The notes: generated from the letters alone by a model not told the origin. Positions 17,279 through 26,859 are shown, counted from the stretch's first letter. The stretch: 64,000 nt of DNA from Nesterenkonia aurantiaca (GCF_004364585.1 NZ_SOAN01000009.1:54323-118322); one strand, 5' to 3'. Numbers and translations: made by a program.

Positions 17279-18652
17279 GTGGCTGACGCCTCTACCCCCA
17301 GATCGTCTGCGGATGCACCCCGCAGCCCGAAGGACCAAGAACGCTCACAGCACGCAGACCTTTCAGGCGCCGGAGGCCCCGAGGCCGATGGCCCGGAGTT
17401 CAACGGCAGCGACTCCAACGGCGGGGACTCCAACGGCGCGGACCCCCAGGGCCCGGTGCTGATCCGCACCCGCCGCACGGCGCTGCTCGGCGCGATGTTC
17501 CTGATGGCCACCAGCGCGGTGGGCCCGGGCTTCATCACTCAGACCGCGACCTTCACCTATCAGCTCGGGGCCGCCTTCGGCTTCGCGATCCTGATCTCGG
17601 TGCTGGTGGACATCGCGGTCCAGCTCAACGTCTGGCGCGTGCTCGGGGTCTCCGGGCTCTACGCGCAGACCCTGGGCAACCGAATCCTGCCCGGCCTGGG
17701 CTGGGCGCTGGCGGCGCTGATCTTCTTCGGCGGCGTGGTCTTCAACATCGGCAACATCGCCGGTGCCGGGCTCGGCTTGAACGCGATGACCGGCATGGAC
17801 GCCCGCATCGGCGGCGGACTCTCGGTGATCCTCGCGCTGCTGATCTTCTTCTCCAAGAAGGCCGGAGTCGCGCTGGACCGGATCGTCGTCGCCTGTGGCG
17901 CCGTGCTGATCCTGCTGATGATCTTCATGGCCGTCACCACCGCCCCGCCGCTGGGCGAGGCGCTGCGCCAGACCTTCGTGCCGGACCAAGTGGAGTTCCT
18001 GGTGATCACCACGCTGATCGGCGGCACCGTCGGCGGCTACATCACCTACGCCGGCGCCCACCGGCTGATCGCCTCCGGCAACACCGGGGTGGAGAACGTC
18101 AAGGCGATCTCTCAGACCTCCATCCTGGGGATCGTCGTGGCGACCATCATCCGCTTCCTGCTCTTCCTGGCCGTGCTCGGAGTGGTCTCCACCGGTGTGG
18201 TCCTGGCTGAGGACAACGTCGCCGCCGACGCGTTCTCCGTGGCGCTCGGCGAGATCGGCCTGCGGGTCTTCGGCGCGGTCTTCTGGGTCGCCGCGATCAC
18301 CTCGGTCCTGGGCTGCACCTACACCACCGTGTCCTTCCTGACCACGAAGAACACCAAGGACAGCACCAAGAACTGGTACTTCCTGGGCTTCCTGGTGATC
18401 ACCACCGCAGCATTCCTGATGCTGGGCCAGGCACCCCAGACCCTGCTGATCATGGCCGGCGCCTTCAACGGCACCGTGCTGCCGCTGGGCTTCGCCGTGA
18501 TCCTCTACGCCGCCTGGCGCCGCCGCGACCTGCTCCAGGGTTATAAGTACCCCAAGTGGCTGCTGATCCTCGGCGTCCTGGTCTGGCTGCTGACCATCTT
18601 CATGGGCTATAGCTCACTGGGCGGTCTGGCCAGCCTCTGGACCGAAGGATGA
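17279..18652 (+). CDS. NRAMP (SLC11)-like transporter without the metal-binding motifs
   Basis: A 457-residue membrane protein with about eleven helices after a 60-residue polar N-terminus carrying repeated [12 protein letters not shown] sequence. It belongs to the NRAMP fold (YcsG group). In true Mn/Fe carriers helix 1 reads DPGN and helix 6 MPH; here the helix-1 unwound segment is [11 protein letters not shown] (Asp and Asn lost) and helix 6 reads [10 protein letters not shown] (Met replaced). Metal transport is therefore unlikely. In Bacillus, ycsG lies with ycsI, pxpA and kipIA, so an organic substrate such as 5-oxoproline or D-glutamate is a reasonable guess. The GTG at 17279 has GGAGGG five bases upstream. 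Coupled by ATGA to the next gene. Confidence 0.88.
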   Translation: MADASTPRSSADAPRSPKDQERSQHADLSGAGGPEADGPEFNGSDSNGGDSNGADPQGPVLIRTRRTALLGAMFLMATSAVGPGFITQTATFTYQLGAAFGFAILISVLVDIAVQLNVWRVLGVSGLYAQTLGNRILPGLGWALAALIFFGGVVFNIGNIAGAGLGLNAMTGMDARIGGGLSVILALLIFFSKKAGVALDRIVVACGAVLILLMIFMAVTTAPPLGEALRQTFVPDQVEFLVITTLIGGTVGGYITYAGAHRLIASGNTGVENVKAISQTSILGIVVATIIRFLLFLAVLGVVSTGVVLAEDNVAADAFSVALGEIGLRVFGAVFWVAAITSVLGCTYTTVSFLTTKNTKDSTKNWYFLGFLVITTAAFLMLGQAPQTLLIMAGAFNGTVLPLGFAVILYAAWRRRDLLQGYKYPKWLLILGVLVWLLTIFMGYSSLGGLASLWTEG

Positions 18653-19461
18653 GCCACGCCCCAGGTTCAACGGCCCAGCTGAGTCCCGCCGCAGCCCGCG
18701 CGCAGTTCCGCGCCGGGCTGCGGCGACCCACCAGCGGGATCAGCCCCGGCTTCGCCCAGGTCAACCTGCTGGCACTGCCCCGAGAGCTGGCCTTCGACAT
18801 GCTGCTCTTCGCGCAGCGCAATCCGAAGTCCTGCCCGGTGCTCGGGGTGTTCGAGCCCGGAGAGTTCCACGACGCCGGTGCGGCGAGTCCGCTGTTGGCG
18901 CAGGGCGATCTGCGCACCGACATCCCGGCCTACCGGGTGTACCGCGACGGCGAGCTGATCGCGGAACCCGATGACGCCAGGCAGCATTGGCGTGAGGATC
19001 TGGTGGCCTTCCTGATCGGGTGCAGCTTCACCTTCGAGGCCCCGCTGCTCGAGGCTGGCATCCCGATCGCGCACATCGAGCAGGGCGTGAACGTGCCGAT
19101 GTACAAGACGGCACTTCGCTGCGCACCGGCGGGAGAACTCAGCGGACCCCTCGTGGTCTCGATGCGCCCGCTGCCCGCTGACCTGATCGCCGACGCGGTC
19201 CGGATCACCTCGCGCTATCCCGGGGTCCACGGCGCCCCGGTGCACATCGGCAGCCCCGCAGACCTGGGGATCGCCGATCTCGGCGCACCGGACTTCGGGG
19301 ACCCGGTGCAGATCCCGGCCGGCTGGACCCCGGTGTTCTGGGCCTGCGGGGTCACCCCGCAGGCGGCGGTGATGGAGTCCCGACCGGAGCTCGCGATCAG
19401 CCACGCCCCCGGGCACATGCTGATCACCGACCTGCCCAACACCGCGCTCCAGGTGCCCTGA
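18649..19461 (+). CDS. DUF1445 (YcsI) family putative hydro-lyase / D-glutamate cyclase-like protein
   Basis: A 270-residue cytoplasmic protein. Family features are [30 protein letters not shown] at the N-terminus, [34 protein letters not shown] in the middle and [12 protein letters not shown] with [15 protein letters not shown] at the end. The mammalian D-glutamate cyclase, which makes 5-oxo-D-proline from D-glutamate, contains a related domain. Its overlap with the SLC11-like gene and shared operator with pxpABC fit a D-glutamate/5-oxoproline pathway. Biochemistry of bacterial members is not settled. Confidence 0.88.
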   Translation: MSHAPGSTAQLSPAAARAQFRAGLRRPTSGISPGFAQVNLLALPRELAFDMLLFAQRNPKSCPVLGVFEPGEFHDAGAASPLLAQGDLRTDIPAYRVYRDGELIAEPDDARQHWREDLVAFLIGCSFTFEAPLLEAGIPIAHIEQGVNVPMYKTALRCAPAGELSGPLVVSMRPLPADLIADAVRITSRYPGVHGAPVHIGSPADLGIADLGAPDFGDPVQIPAGWTPVFWACGVTPQAAVMESRPELAISHAPGHMLITDLPNTALQVP

Positions 19462-19604
19462 GCCGCAGTCGACCCCGGGGTTGGCTGCGCCGGCGCAGGT
19501 CTTGAAGAGGAGCTTGATTCCCGATCGAGGTGTGGGAAACCTCATGAGCTTCAGCGTATGACGGTCCTTGCGGGTCGCCCGGGTGCAGCCATAGGGTCGA
19601 AATC

Positions 19605-20546
19605 ATGAGCACTCATTCCACTTCCGCTTCCTTCCCCGATGCCAGCGAGCTGCAGGGCACTCAGCTGGCCTTCGACGATCCGACCACCCGCCACAGCAAG
19701 ATCTCCCCGCCGAAGCAGGACCAGCCCGAGCCGGGCCTCGAGGTGGACGCAGAGCCGGTCCCGGACATCGGCCTGGAGTCCTATCGCGGACTCGGTCGGC
19801 TGCAGGGCCGCAAGGCCCTGGTGACGGGTGGTGACTCGGGCATCGGTGCGGCCACCGCCGTCGCCTTCGCCCGCGAGGGTGCCGATGTGGCCATCGCCTA
19901 CCTCCCCGCTGAGGGCAAGGACGCCGAGCGCGTCATCGCCGCGATCAAGGATGCCGGGCGCAACGCGGTCGCGCTGCCCGGTGACCTGATGGACCAGACG
20001 TACCGCGAGGGCCTGGTCGACTCTGCCGCCGAGCAGCTGGGCGGACTCGACATCCTGGTCAACAACGCCGGCAAGCAGATCGTCAACGACTCCCTCGAGG
20101 AGCTGACCGACGAACAGGTCGATGAGGCCTTCCAGATCAACATCAAGTCGATGTACACGCTGAGCCGTTCGGCGCTGAAGCACATGGGCCCGGGCTCGAC
20201 GATCGTGAACTCCACCTCGGTCCAGGCCTACCAGCCCAACCCGATGCTGCTGGACTACGCCGCCACCAAGGCCGCGATCAACAACTTCACCAAGGGTCTG
20301 GCCCAGCAGCTCGGCCCCCGAGGCATCCGCGTCAATGCCGTGGCCCCGGGTCCGGTCTGGACGATCATTCAGCCCACTCAGGGCCAGCCCAAGGAGAAGC
20401 TCCCGGAGTTCGGCCACGACACGCCGCTGGGCCGCCCGGGACAGCCGGTGGAGATGGCGCCGGCATTCGTCTTCCTGGCCTCGCCGGAGTCCAGCTACGT
20501 CAGCGGTGAGACCCTCAACGCCAACGGCGGCACGCCCACCCCCTGA
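19605..20546 (+). CDS. SDR family oxidoreductase (general-stress type)
   Basis: A 313-residue short-chain dehydrogenase. The N-terminal 60 residues (SKISPPKQDQPEPGLEVDAEPVPD) are the extension typical of the YhdF/YdaD stress group. Cofactor loop VTGGDSGIGAATA, NNAGKQ, catalytic Ser in NSTSVQAY, and Y-x-x-x-K as DYAATKAAINN. A leaderless promoter is likely: TAGGGT (19592-19597) ends seven bases before the ATG. Single gene; physiological substrate unknown. Confidence 0.92.
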   Translation: MSTHSTSASFPDASELQGTQLAFDDPTTRHSKISPPKQDQPEPGLEVDAEPVPDIGLESYRGLGRLQGRKALVTGGDSGIGAATAVAFAREGADVAIAYLPAEGKDAERVIAAIKDAGRNAVALPGDLMDQTYREGLVDSAAEQLGGLDILVNNAGKQIVNDSLEELTDEQVDEAFQINIKSMYTLSRSALKHMGPGSTIVNSTSVQAYQPNPMLLDYAATKAAINNFTKGLAQQLGPRGIRVNAVAPGPVWTIIQPTQGQPKEKLPEFGHDTPLGRPGQPVEMAPAFVFLASPESSYVSGETLNANGGTPTP

Positions 20547-20588
20547 CGCCTCCGCGAAGCTCTTTCTGCAGGTGCGCTGAACCGCGGG

Positions 20589-21869
20589 TCAGCTGCTCGA
20601 AGAACCGGCCCCGGCGCCGTCGGCGTCCTTGCCCCGCGGACCCGAGCGGGGGATCCGGCGGGCCACACCCTGGTGGACGTCATGGCGGCCATGGACCAGC
20701 CAGTAGAGCACCAGCGAGAGCACGACGACGCCGGCGCACATCGCGTACATGAAGCGGTAGTCCGCGTAGCTGACCAGGGGGCCCAGCAGCAGCGGGGAGA
20801 ACCCGAACCCGGCGTCGAGCATGATGAAGAAGGTCGAGATCCCGATGCTGGTCCGGTGCGCGGGAAGATCCGAGGCGATGATCGCCTGGAGCACCGGCAG
20901 CAGCGAGCCGAAGCCGAAGCCGGCCAGCACCCCGGCGGTGAGCAGTACCCCCTGGTTCGGCGCCCAGGCCAGCAGCCCCATGGCGATGATGTAGAAGATC
21001 ACCGCCGGGTACACCGCCGCGTTGTCCCCGAAGCGGTCCTGGACCTTGCCCATGAACAGCCGCGAGGCCAGCACCGCACCGGCGTAGATCACGAAGAACA
21101 GCGAAGCGGCGTCCACCATGTCGAGGCTGCGCGCGTAGCCGTTGAGGAAGGTCATCACCGAGGCGAAGCCGATGCCCAGCAGCATCGCCACCAGGGAGAT
21201 CTTGAACGCACGGGGTTCGATGATGTCTCGCGGGCGCAGGGTCAGCTTCTCGATCAGGCTGGTGCGCCAGGGCTTGTCCTCGGGAAGGCGCAGGAACAGC
21301 GCGAAGATCAGGGCGATCACCGAGACGATGGTCACCGCGAGGAACATCGCCCAGAAGTCATAGCGCTGGGTCAGCTGGATCGCGGCGAGCGGGCCGATGG
21401 CCGGTGGCAGCGAGTTCGCCAGCAGGTAGTAGCCAGCGCCTTCGCCGCGGCGCGTGCGCGGGATCATCGCGAAGACCCCGGCATTCAGCGCGGTCTGCCC
21501 GAAGCCGAAAGAGATTCCATGCACCGCGCGCAGCGCGATGAGCATCTCGTAGCTGTCCACCACGAGGTAGGCCAGACCGGCGAGTACGTAGACCACCAGA
21601 CAGGCCAGCACGGTGCGGCGCCGGCCTAAGAAGTTCACGTACTTTCCGGCGAAGATCCGGGCGGCCAGCGCGCCGACCACGAAGGCGGAGGCGGCGAACC
21701 CGGCGGCGGTCTCTCCGGCGGAGAACTCCTCGGCGGCGTAGACCGCCAGACCGGTGACCAGGACGAAGAACACGATCGCGAGAAAGAGGTTGATCACGAT
21801 CGCCAGCAGGAAGTCCTTGGTGAAGAGCGGCTCCTTCGGCTCAGCGGCAGTCTTCTTGGCGGCGATCAC
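20589..21869 (-). CDS. MFS transporter
   Basis: A 426-residue major facilitator with twelve helices. The loop between helices 2 and 3 reads GKYVNFLGRRR, a variant of the DRxGRR motif, and the second half repeats it as GKVQDRFG. The GTG at 21869 is the start. It is a sugar-efflux or drug-efflux type by general look; substrate cannot be named. A Ser-rich tail ends the protein. Confidence 0.88.
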   Translation of the reverse strand: MIAAKKTAAEPKEPLFTKDFLLAIVINLFLAIVFFVLVTGLAVYAAEEFSAGETAAGFAASAFVVGALAARIFAGKYVNFLGRRRTVLACLVVYVLAGLAYLVVDSYEMLIALRAVHGISFGFGQTALNAGVFAMIPRTRRGEGAGYYLLANSLPPAIGPLAAIQLTQRYDFWAMFLAVTIVSVIALIFALFLRLPEDKPWRTSLIEKLTLRPRDIIEPRAFKISLVAMLLGIGFASVMTFLNGYARSLDMVDAASLFFVIYAGAVLASRLFMGKVQDRFGDNAAVYPAVIFYIIAMGLLAWAPNQGVLLTAGVLAGFGFGSLLPVLQAIIASDLPAHRTSIGISTFFIMLDAGFGFSPLLLGPLVSYADYRFMYAMCAGVVVLSLVLYWLVHGRHDVHQGVARRIPRSGPRGKDADGAGAGSSSS

Positions 21870-21974
21870 AGCCCGATTGTTTCATGGTTCGCAGGGGAAA
21901 CGACCGCCGGAGCGCGTGTTCTGGCTCATGATCCAGGTCAGGGGATGACCGCCGGGGTATGGCACGCTGGGGGG

Positions 21975-23315
21975 ATGATTCACAGCGTCCGGGAAGTAGG
22001 GCAGCGGGCCCTGCTCATCGAGGTCACCGCGGAGGGGGACCTCTCTCTTCTGATGACGCACCTGGCCGGGCAGCCCTTCTCCGGTCAGCTGGACGCGATT
22101 CCCGGGGTCCGGACGGTCCTGGTGGACTTCCGCCGACGCCGTGACGCGCAGACCGCGCTGAAGCAGGCCAAGCGGCTCAAGCTGCGTCGGCGCAGGTCTG
22201 CTGCTTCCAGCGGCTCCACCGCCAAGGAAGCTGACGGGGAGGTGCCCGAGGAGACCTTGGGCGGCGGGGGCCCGGCCGTCGAGATCCCGCAGTCCTACGC
22301 CGAAGGCCTGCAGCCCCAGGAGCGCGAGGCCGTGGTGGAGGTGCTGCCCAACGCGACCTGCGAGTCTCCGGGCCAGGTCCTGGTCCAGGACCTGGGTCGC
22401 TATGGCTTCGGCGGCCTGGGCGTCGGCCGCGCCGGACCGGCCGATTTCTCCGCCGCGCGCCAGGCGAACCGGTTGATCGGCAATGACGACTCCGCTGCGG
22501 TCCTGGAGATCTGCGGGGGAGGACTCAGCGTGCGCCTGTGCCAGACCTCGATCCTCGCCGTGACCGGGGCCGAGGTACCCCTGGAGATCCTCACGCAGGA
22601 ACCCGTGCCGATCTCCCGGGGAGGCACCGAGGTGGCCCAGACCACCCAGCGCAGCCGCACAGCCCCGGGCCGCGCCCCGTTCTGGGTCTTCCCCGGCGAG
22701 GTGCTGCACCTGGGGCCGCCGCGTCGCGGGGTCTTCAGCTACCTGGGGATCTCCGGCGGCCTGGAGGCGCCGGTGGTCCTGGGCAGCTCCGCCACGGACA
22801 CGGTGGCCGGGATCGGACCGGCCCCGGTGCAGGTGGGGGACCGCTTCGGGCTGGCCGGCGCGGCCTCGCGCTTCGTGGGCATCGCCTCTGTGGCGCCCAC
22901 CCCGCTGCCGCTGCCGGGGGAGGCCACCGTGCTGCGCTACGTGCCCGGCCCACGGGTCGAGTACTTCGGCACCCGCCGCGCCGGGGCCGCCGGCCTGTCC
23001 CGGCTCGAGGGACAGCCCTGGGAGGTCATGACCGGGTCCAACCGGTCCAGCCTGCTGCTCGACGGCGACGATCCCCTCACGCGCACCCAGCCCGAGGCGC
23101 TGCCGGCGGAACCGCTGCTGCGCGGCGCCATCAGCATCGCCGCATCCGGCCAGCCCTCGGTGGCGCTGGCGGAACATCCGGTGACCAGTGCCGACCCGGT
23201 GCTGGGCGTCGTGGTGCGTGAGGATCTCTCGCTGGCTGCGCAGCTCTCACCCGGCGCCGAGGTGCGTTTCCAGGCGGTGGACCCCGAGACGCTGGGTGCC
23301 GTCAGCACTCGGTGA
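21975..23315 (+). CDS. PxpC-like protein with vestigial PxpB N-terminus
   Basis: A 446-residue second copy of the PxpB-PxpC architecture. The first 65 residues match the start of PxpB (IHSVREVGQRALLIEV... HLAGQPFSGQLDAIPGVRTVLVDF), but the rest of PxpB, including the GFxPGF loop, is missing; a charged linker of about 70 residues (LKLRRRRSAASSG...) follows. From residue about 130 the PxpC (AHS2) domain is complete: VLVQDLGRYGFGGLGVGRAGPADFSA, EICGGGLSV, GSNRSSLLLDG and AEHPVTSADPVLGVVVREDLSLAAQLSPG. A G-rich stretch abuts the ATG. Probably non-catalytic or regulatory; no pxpA is adjacent. Confidence 0.85.
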   Translation: MIHSVREVGQRALLIEVTAEGDLSLLMTHLAGQPFSGQLDAIPGVRTVLVDFRRRRDAQTALKQAKRLKLRRRRSAASSGSTAKEADGEVPEETLGGGGPAVEIPQSYAEGLQPQEREAVVEVLPNATCESPGQVLVQDLGRYGFGGLGVGRAGPADFSAARQANRLIGNDDSAAVLEICGGGLSVRLCQTSILAVTGAEVPLEILTQEPVPISRGGTEVAQTTQRSRTAPGRAPFWVFPGEVLHLGPPRRGVFSYLGISGGLEAPVVLGSSATDTVAGIGPAPVQVGDRFGLAGAASRFVGIASVAPTPLPLPGEATVLRYVPGPRVEYFGTRRAGAAGLSRLEGQPWEVMTGSNRSSLLLDGDDPLTRTQPEALPAEPLLRGAISIAASGQPSVALAEHPVTSADPVLGVVVREDLSLAAQLSPGAEVRFQAVDPETLGAVSTR

Positions 23316-23342
23316 GATAATGACCGACGTCGTGGTGCCCCG

Positions 23343-24383
23343 GTGCGGTCATCAGACCCGCTTTCCCCTACCTTCCTGACCGAGGAGTCCATCATCCCTG
23401 CCGAGTCTTCCGCCTCCCAGACCAGCCCCCGGGGCGACGCCGCGCCTTCGGTCGCACGCGAGGACGCCGCCGGCCCGCCTCCGGCTCGTCGCACCTCCTT
23501 GCCGGGGAACCTGATCCGCGGTGCCATGATCGGCACCGTGGAGACCGTCCCCGGGGTCTCCGGAGGCACCGTCGCGCTGGTGGTCGGGATCTACCGGCAG
23601 CTCATCGACTCGGCCTCCCATGTGGTCTCCGCCGGTCGGGCGCTAATCACCGGGCCGGATCGGGGAGCCGGTTTCATGCGTCACCTTCGCCTGGTGGAGT
23701 GGAAGGTAGTCCTGCCGGTCATGGTCGGGATGATCATCGCGGTGTTCACCCTCGCCGGGCCGATGTCCGAGGCCGTGGAGGCCTACCCCGAGCTCACCCG
23801 GGCGACCTTCTTCGGGATGGTGCTCGCCTCGATCTTCGTGCCGCTGCAGATGGCCTGGTTCGACCGTTCGGGACCACTGAAGGCCTCACACCTGCTGGCC
23901 GGCATCGCCGCCGCCGGTCTGACCTTCTGGCTGGTCTCGCTGCCGCCCACCGCGGTGGAGCCCACCTGGTACGTGATCCTTCCCGCGGCCGCCATCGCCG
24001 TCTCGGCACTGCTGCTGCCGGGACTCTCCGGGTCCTTCCTGCTGCTGACCTTCGGGCTCTACGAGCCCACGCTGCGCGCCGCAGCCGATCGTGACCTCGC
24101 CTACCTGGGCATCTTCGCGCTGGGCCTCGCGCTCGGCGTGATCTCCATCGTGAAGGGCCTGAAGTGGCTGCTGGATCACCGGCACCGGATCACCATGGTG
24201 GTGCTCGCCGGGGTGATGGTCGGTGCGCTGCGCACGCTGTGGCCCTGGCAGGACGAGGGCCGCGGGCTGCTGGGCCCGGGTGAGAACCTCGGACTGGCAC
24301 TGGGACTGGGTGCCGCAGGGTTCGCCGTGGTGCTGGTGCTGGTGCTGCTGGACTACCGGTTGTCCCAGCGCCAGGCGCGCTAG
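23343..24383 (+). CDS. DUF368 family polyprenyl-phosphate translocase (PopT type)
   Basis: A 346-residue membrane protein with about eight helices. The family motif is RGAMIGTVETVPGVSGGTVALVVGIYRQLI, and a second PGLSGSFLLLTFGLYEP repeat follows in the second half. DUF368 proteins were shown to return undecaprenyl phosphate to the inner leaflet for reuse in wall synthesis. The GTG at 23343 opens the frame; the start is uncertain because GAGGAG lies at 23382-23387, before ATC codons only. The 50-residue N-terminal tail is polar and may be partly untranslated. Confidence 0.88.
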   Translation: MRSSDPLSPTFLTEESIIPAESSASQTSPRGDAAPSVAREDAAGPPPARRTSLPGNLIRGAMIGTVETVPGVSGGTVALVVGIYRQLIDSASHVVSAGRALITGPDRGAGFMRHLRLVEWKVVLPVMVGMIIAVFTLAGPMSEAVEAYPELTRATFFGMVLASIFVPLQMAWFDRSGPLKASHLLAGIAAAGLTFWLVSLPPTAVEPTWYVILPAAAIAVSALLLPGLSGSFLLLTFGLYEPTLRAAADRDLAYLGIFALGLALGVISIVKGLKWLLDHRHRITMVVLAGVMVGALRTLWPWQDEGRGLLGPGENLGLALGLGAAGFAVVLVLVLLDYRLSQRQAR

Positions 24384-24385
24384 CG

Positions 24386-24816
24386 ATGGCGAGCCCCGGG
24401 GCCAGGCCAGAGACGACGACGGCGGCCGGCCGCCCCGCGCGCTGCTGCTGGTCGCCGCGGCGCTGAACCTGCTGCCGGCCGTGGCCTACTTGCTGCCCGG
24501 ATCCTTCATCCTCAGCCCCGAGCAGCTCAGCCTCGTGGCCGGGACCGGGTCCCTCGCCGCGGCGCTCTGCACGCTCTACGCGCTGCACCTGGCCTCGCTG
24601 CGCAGGATCCTTCGGGTGCTCCTGGGTGGGGTGGCGCTGCTGGCCGCAGTGCTCTTCATCGGCGGCGATGCACTCCTGCGCGCCATGCCCACCGAGAGCA
24701 TCGGTCCTGGGCTTGTTCCGCTGATGGGGCTGCTGCTGCACCTCTCAGCGGCGGTCACACTCTTCACGCTGGGTCTGATCTACCAGACTCCGAGAACGTC
24801 TCCGCGGCGGGGCTGA
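24386..24816 (+). pseudogene. Four-helix membrane protein, frame broken near its start
   Basis: An ATG at 24386 (two bases after the DUF368 stop) begins MASPGARPETTTAAGRPAR, but that frame closes after 27 codons. The frame shifted by one base reads on from about 24440 as ALLLVAAALNLLPAVAYL and gives four hydrophobic helices to a TGA at 24814-24816, with no ATG, GTG or TTG until inside helix 1. Loss of a single base in the GC-rich stretch 24386-24440 would explain it. Alternatives are a rare CTG start or a sequence error. Family not recognised. Confidence 0.5.
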
Positions 24817-24830
24817 GAAAGCACCGGGCC

Positions 24831-24874
24831 GGGGTTGAGAAGGCACCGGGCTCGGGCTGGGGCCCCTCAACCCC
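24831..24874 (+). terminator. Hairpin after the DUF368 pair
   Basis: GGGGTTGAG (24831-24839) pairs perfectly with CTCAACCCC (24866-24874). No T-run follows, so termination is likely but not certain. Confidence 0.45.
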
Positions 24875-24940
24875 GCGCAGCCGACAAAAGGTGTTGGTCC
24901 CGGGCCGCGGGATCGGCGATCTTCCCCGGCGCTGTGACGA

Positions 24941-25171
24941 TCAGGGAATCAGCTGCGCCGCGTGGATCGCGACCCCGGTGGCGCGAGACACCTGCAGCTC
25001 GGCCGTGTCACGAGCGGCCAGCGAGTCTGCGGCATCGAGGCTCGCCAGGACCACGTTCTCGCCATCCATCTCGTAGTCCGAGATCGACTCGCTGCGCTGC
25101 CCGCGGAGGTTCAGAATCTCCTGTTCATCCAGGGAGCGTTCCAGGGTCAGAGCTACGCGGTATCGAGTCAA
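24941..25171 (-). CDS. Small acidic protein of unknown function
   Basis: A 76-residue protein from a TTG with GAAAGG eight bases upstream. It reads MTRYRVALTLERSLDEQEIL... SDYEMDGENVVLASLDAADSLAARDTAELQVSRATG, a compact alpha/beta pattern with many acidic residues. It is downstream of no obvious partner. Not recognised; the start and moderate ribosome site make it plausible. Confidence 0.6.
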   Translation of the reverse strand: MTRYRVALTLERSLDEQEILNLRGQRSESISDYEMDGENVVLASLDAADSLAARDTAELQVSRATGVAIHAAQLIP

Positions 25172-25325
25172 CGTGGGGCCTTTCAAAGGTGATGGGCTCG
25201 GTGCCCTGCTCTGAAAGATAGCGTGCTCAGCGGCGTCGGGACTCTCCGATTCCGAATTATGACCCGCGGCCGTGGGATGGACTCGGGTCCTGCGGGCCTG
25301 CACCGACTCTGCGCAGGTCGGGCGC

Positions 25326-26030
25326 TCAGGGCTTGGTCCAGATGTGCAGCAGGCAGCCATAGGACAGGCCGAGTCGATCCGGGTGGCGTCGCAGCCAATC
25401 CTCGGCGACCTCGGTGGGGAACTCCAGGTTCAGGACCCGCTCGAAGTCACTCCTGCGGTGGAACTGCCAGCGGCTCATCACCGCGGTGGTGCGCGCGCCC
25501 TGTTCCTGCCACCAGACCGAGGGATAGCTGTCCCGGCCCTGCGCGGCAGCGGGAGCGCTCGCGCGCAGCAGCGCGGCGAACTCGCCGAGCGCATGGTCGT
25601 TGTCGATCACCACCAGCTTGCCCCCGGGCCGCAGGACCCGAGCGACCTCCTTCAGCCCGGCCGCGGGGTCGAAGAACTCGGAGGGGAAGAAGTACGCGAG
25701 GCGGGCGTGGACCACGTCGACGCTGGAATCTGCCAGCGGAATATGCTCGGCCGAGCCCTGGAAGACCGCGGCGCGTCGGGTGCGGGCCCGGGCGGCCTCC
25801 AGGAGCCGGCTGTCGGGTTCGATCCCAATGGTCTTCTCCGCCTCGGAATACTTCGGCAGCCAGTAGCCCGCGCCGCAGCCCAGATCCACCAGCACCTTGT
25901 GCCGCCAGTCCGCGGCTCGTCGCAGCGCCTCCCAAAGCGTCCCCTGCGGATCGATCGCGCCGTTCTCGAGCTCATAGCCGGCCGGGTCACCGCCCTGGTT
26001 CGCTGCAGGGACGAAGTCATTGAGCGTCAT
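25326..26030 (-). CDS. Class I SAM-dependent methyltransferase
   Basis: A 234-residue methyltransferase (methyltransf_11 type). Motif I is VLVDLGCGAGYWLPKY, then IGIEPDSRLLEAA (acidic residue binding the ribose), GSAEHIPLADSSVDVVHARLAYFF (motif II) and EVARVLRPGGKLVVID (motif III). The ATG at 26030 was chosen over an upstream extension that has no ribosome site. Substrate unknown. Confidence 0.88.
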   Translation of the reverse strand: MTLNDFVPAANQGGDPAGYELENGAIDPQGTLWEALRRAADWRHKVLVDLGCGAGYWLPKYSEAEKTIGIEPDSRLLEAARARTRRAAVFQGSAEHIPLADSSVDVVHARLAYFFPSEFFDPAAGLKEVARVLRPGGKLVVIDNDHALGEFAALLRASAPAAAQGRDSYPSVWWQEQGARTTAVMSRWQFHRRSDFERVLNLEFPTEVAEDWLRRHPDRLGLSYGCLLHIWTKP

Positions 26031-26148
26031 GACGCGATTCTCGCAGAGTCTGGCCTCCTGACAAGGGGCGTCATCGTGGAACACGATCGAGAGATCGAGC
26101 GGGTCAGATCCTGGAGACACCAGACCCGTGCGGGTCTACGCTTGGACC

Positions 26149-26859
26149 ATGCCGCTGCGGTCCGCGTCCTCTGCGTCGCACCCCCTGGAGCTTTCCCTGC
26201 CCTTCACCGGCAGCTGGATGGTGCAGAACAGCCCGGCCTCACACGTTCCGAGCCACGGGACCGACCTCTTCGGCATCCGCTACGCCATCGATTTCGTCGC
26301 CGTCAACGCCCGCGGTCGGTCCGCCGACTCGCGGAGCTGGCGCAGCGTCCTTGCCTCCGAGAAGCCGGAGCTGTTCTTCGGCTTCGGAAAGGCGGTGCTG
26401 GCGCCGTGTGACGGCACCGTGCGGGTGATCCACGACGGCGAGGAGGACCACTCGGCCAGACGTTCGCAGCTGAGCCTGATCCCCTACATGCTGAAGCAGC
26501 CCTCCCGGGTCCGCCAGGGACCGGCTGCGGTGGCGGGAAACCACGTGATCATCGAGGATCCGCAGAGTCAGCGCTTCATCGTACTGGTGCACCTGCGCCG
26601 CGGCTCGATCCGGGTCCACACCGGCCAGCGGCTCAGCTCTGGGGAGATCCTCGCCGAATGCGGCAACAGCGGAAACTCCACTCAGCCACATATCCATCTC
26701 CAGGCCATGGACCGCCTTGACCTTGACTCGGCCCAGGGCGTGCCGATCATGTTTCGGGACTTCCAGGAGCAGATTCACAGCGGAGAGACCGCGGTGATCT
26801 GGCACGGTGTCCCCGCAAGCTCCTCTGTGGTCCAACCGGTCCGGCCGGCTCCTGCCTGA
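26149..26859 (+). CDS. M23 family metallopeptidase domain protein
   Basis: A 236-residue protein with a LytM/M23 fold: SHGTDLFGIRYAIDFVA (the first zinc site, H and D), APCDGTVRVIHDG, LVHLRRGSIRVHTGQRLSSGEILAECGNSGNSTQPHIHLQAMD, where GNSGNSTQPHIH carries the second zinc pair. No signal peptide is seen, which is unusual for a wall hydrolase; related proteins without one occur in actinobacteria. TACGCT (26137-26142) ends six bases before the ATG, a leaderless promoter. Divergent from the methyltransferase. Confidence 0.85.
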   Translation: MPLRSASSASHPLELSLPFTGSWMVQNSPASHVPSHGTDLFGIRYAIDFVAVNARGRSADSRSWRSVLASEKPELFFGFGKAVLAPCDGTVRVIHDGEEDHSARRSQLSLIPYMLKQPSRVRQGPAAVAGNHVIIEDPQSQRFIVLVHLRRGSIRVHTGQRLSSGEILAECGNSGNSTQPHIHLQAMDRLDLDSAQGVPIMFRDFQEQIHSGETAVIWHGVPASSSVVQPVRPAPA

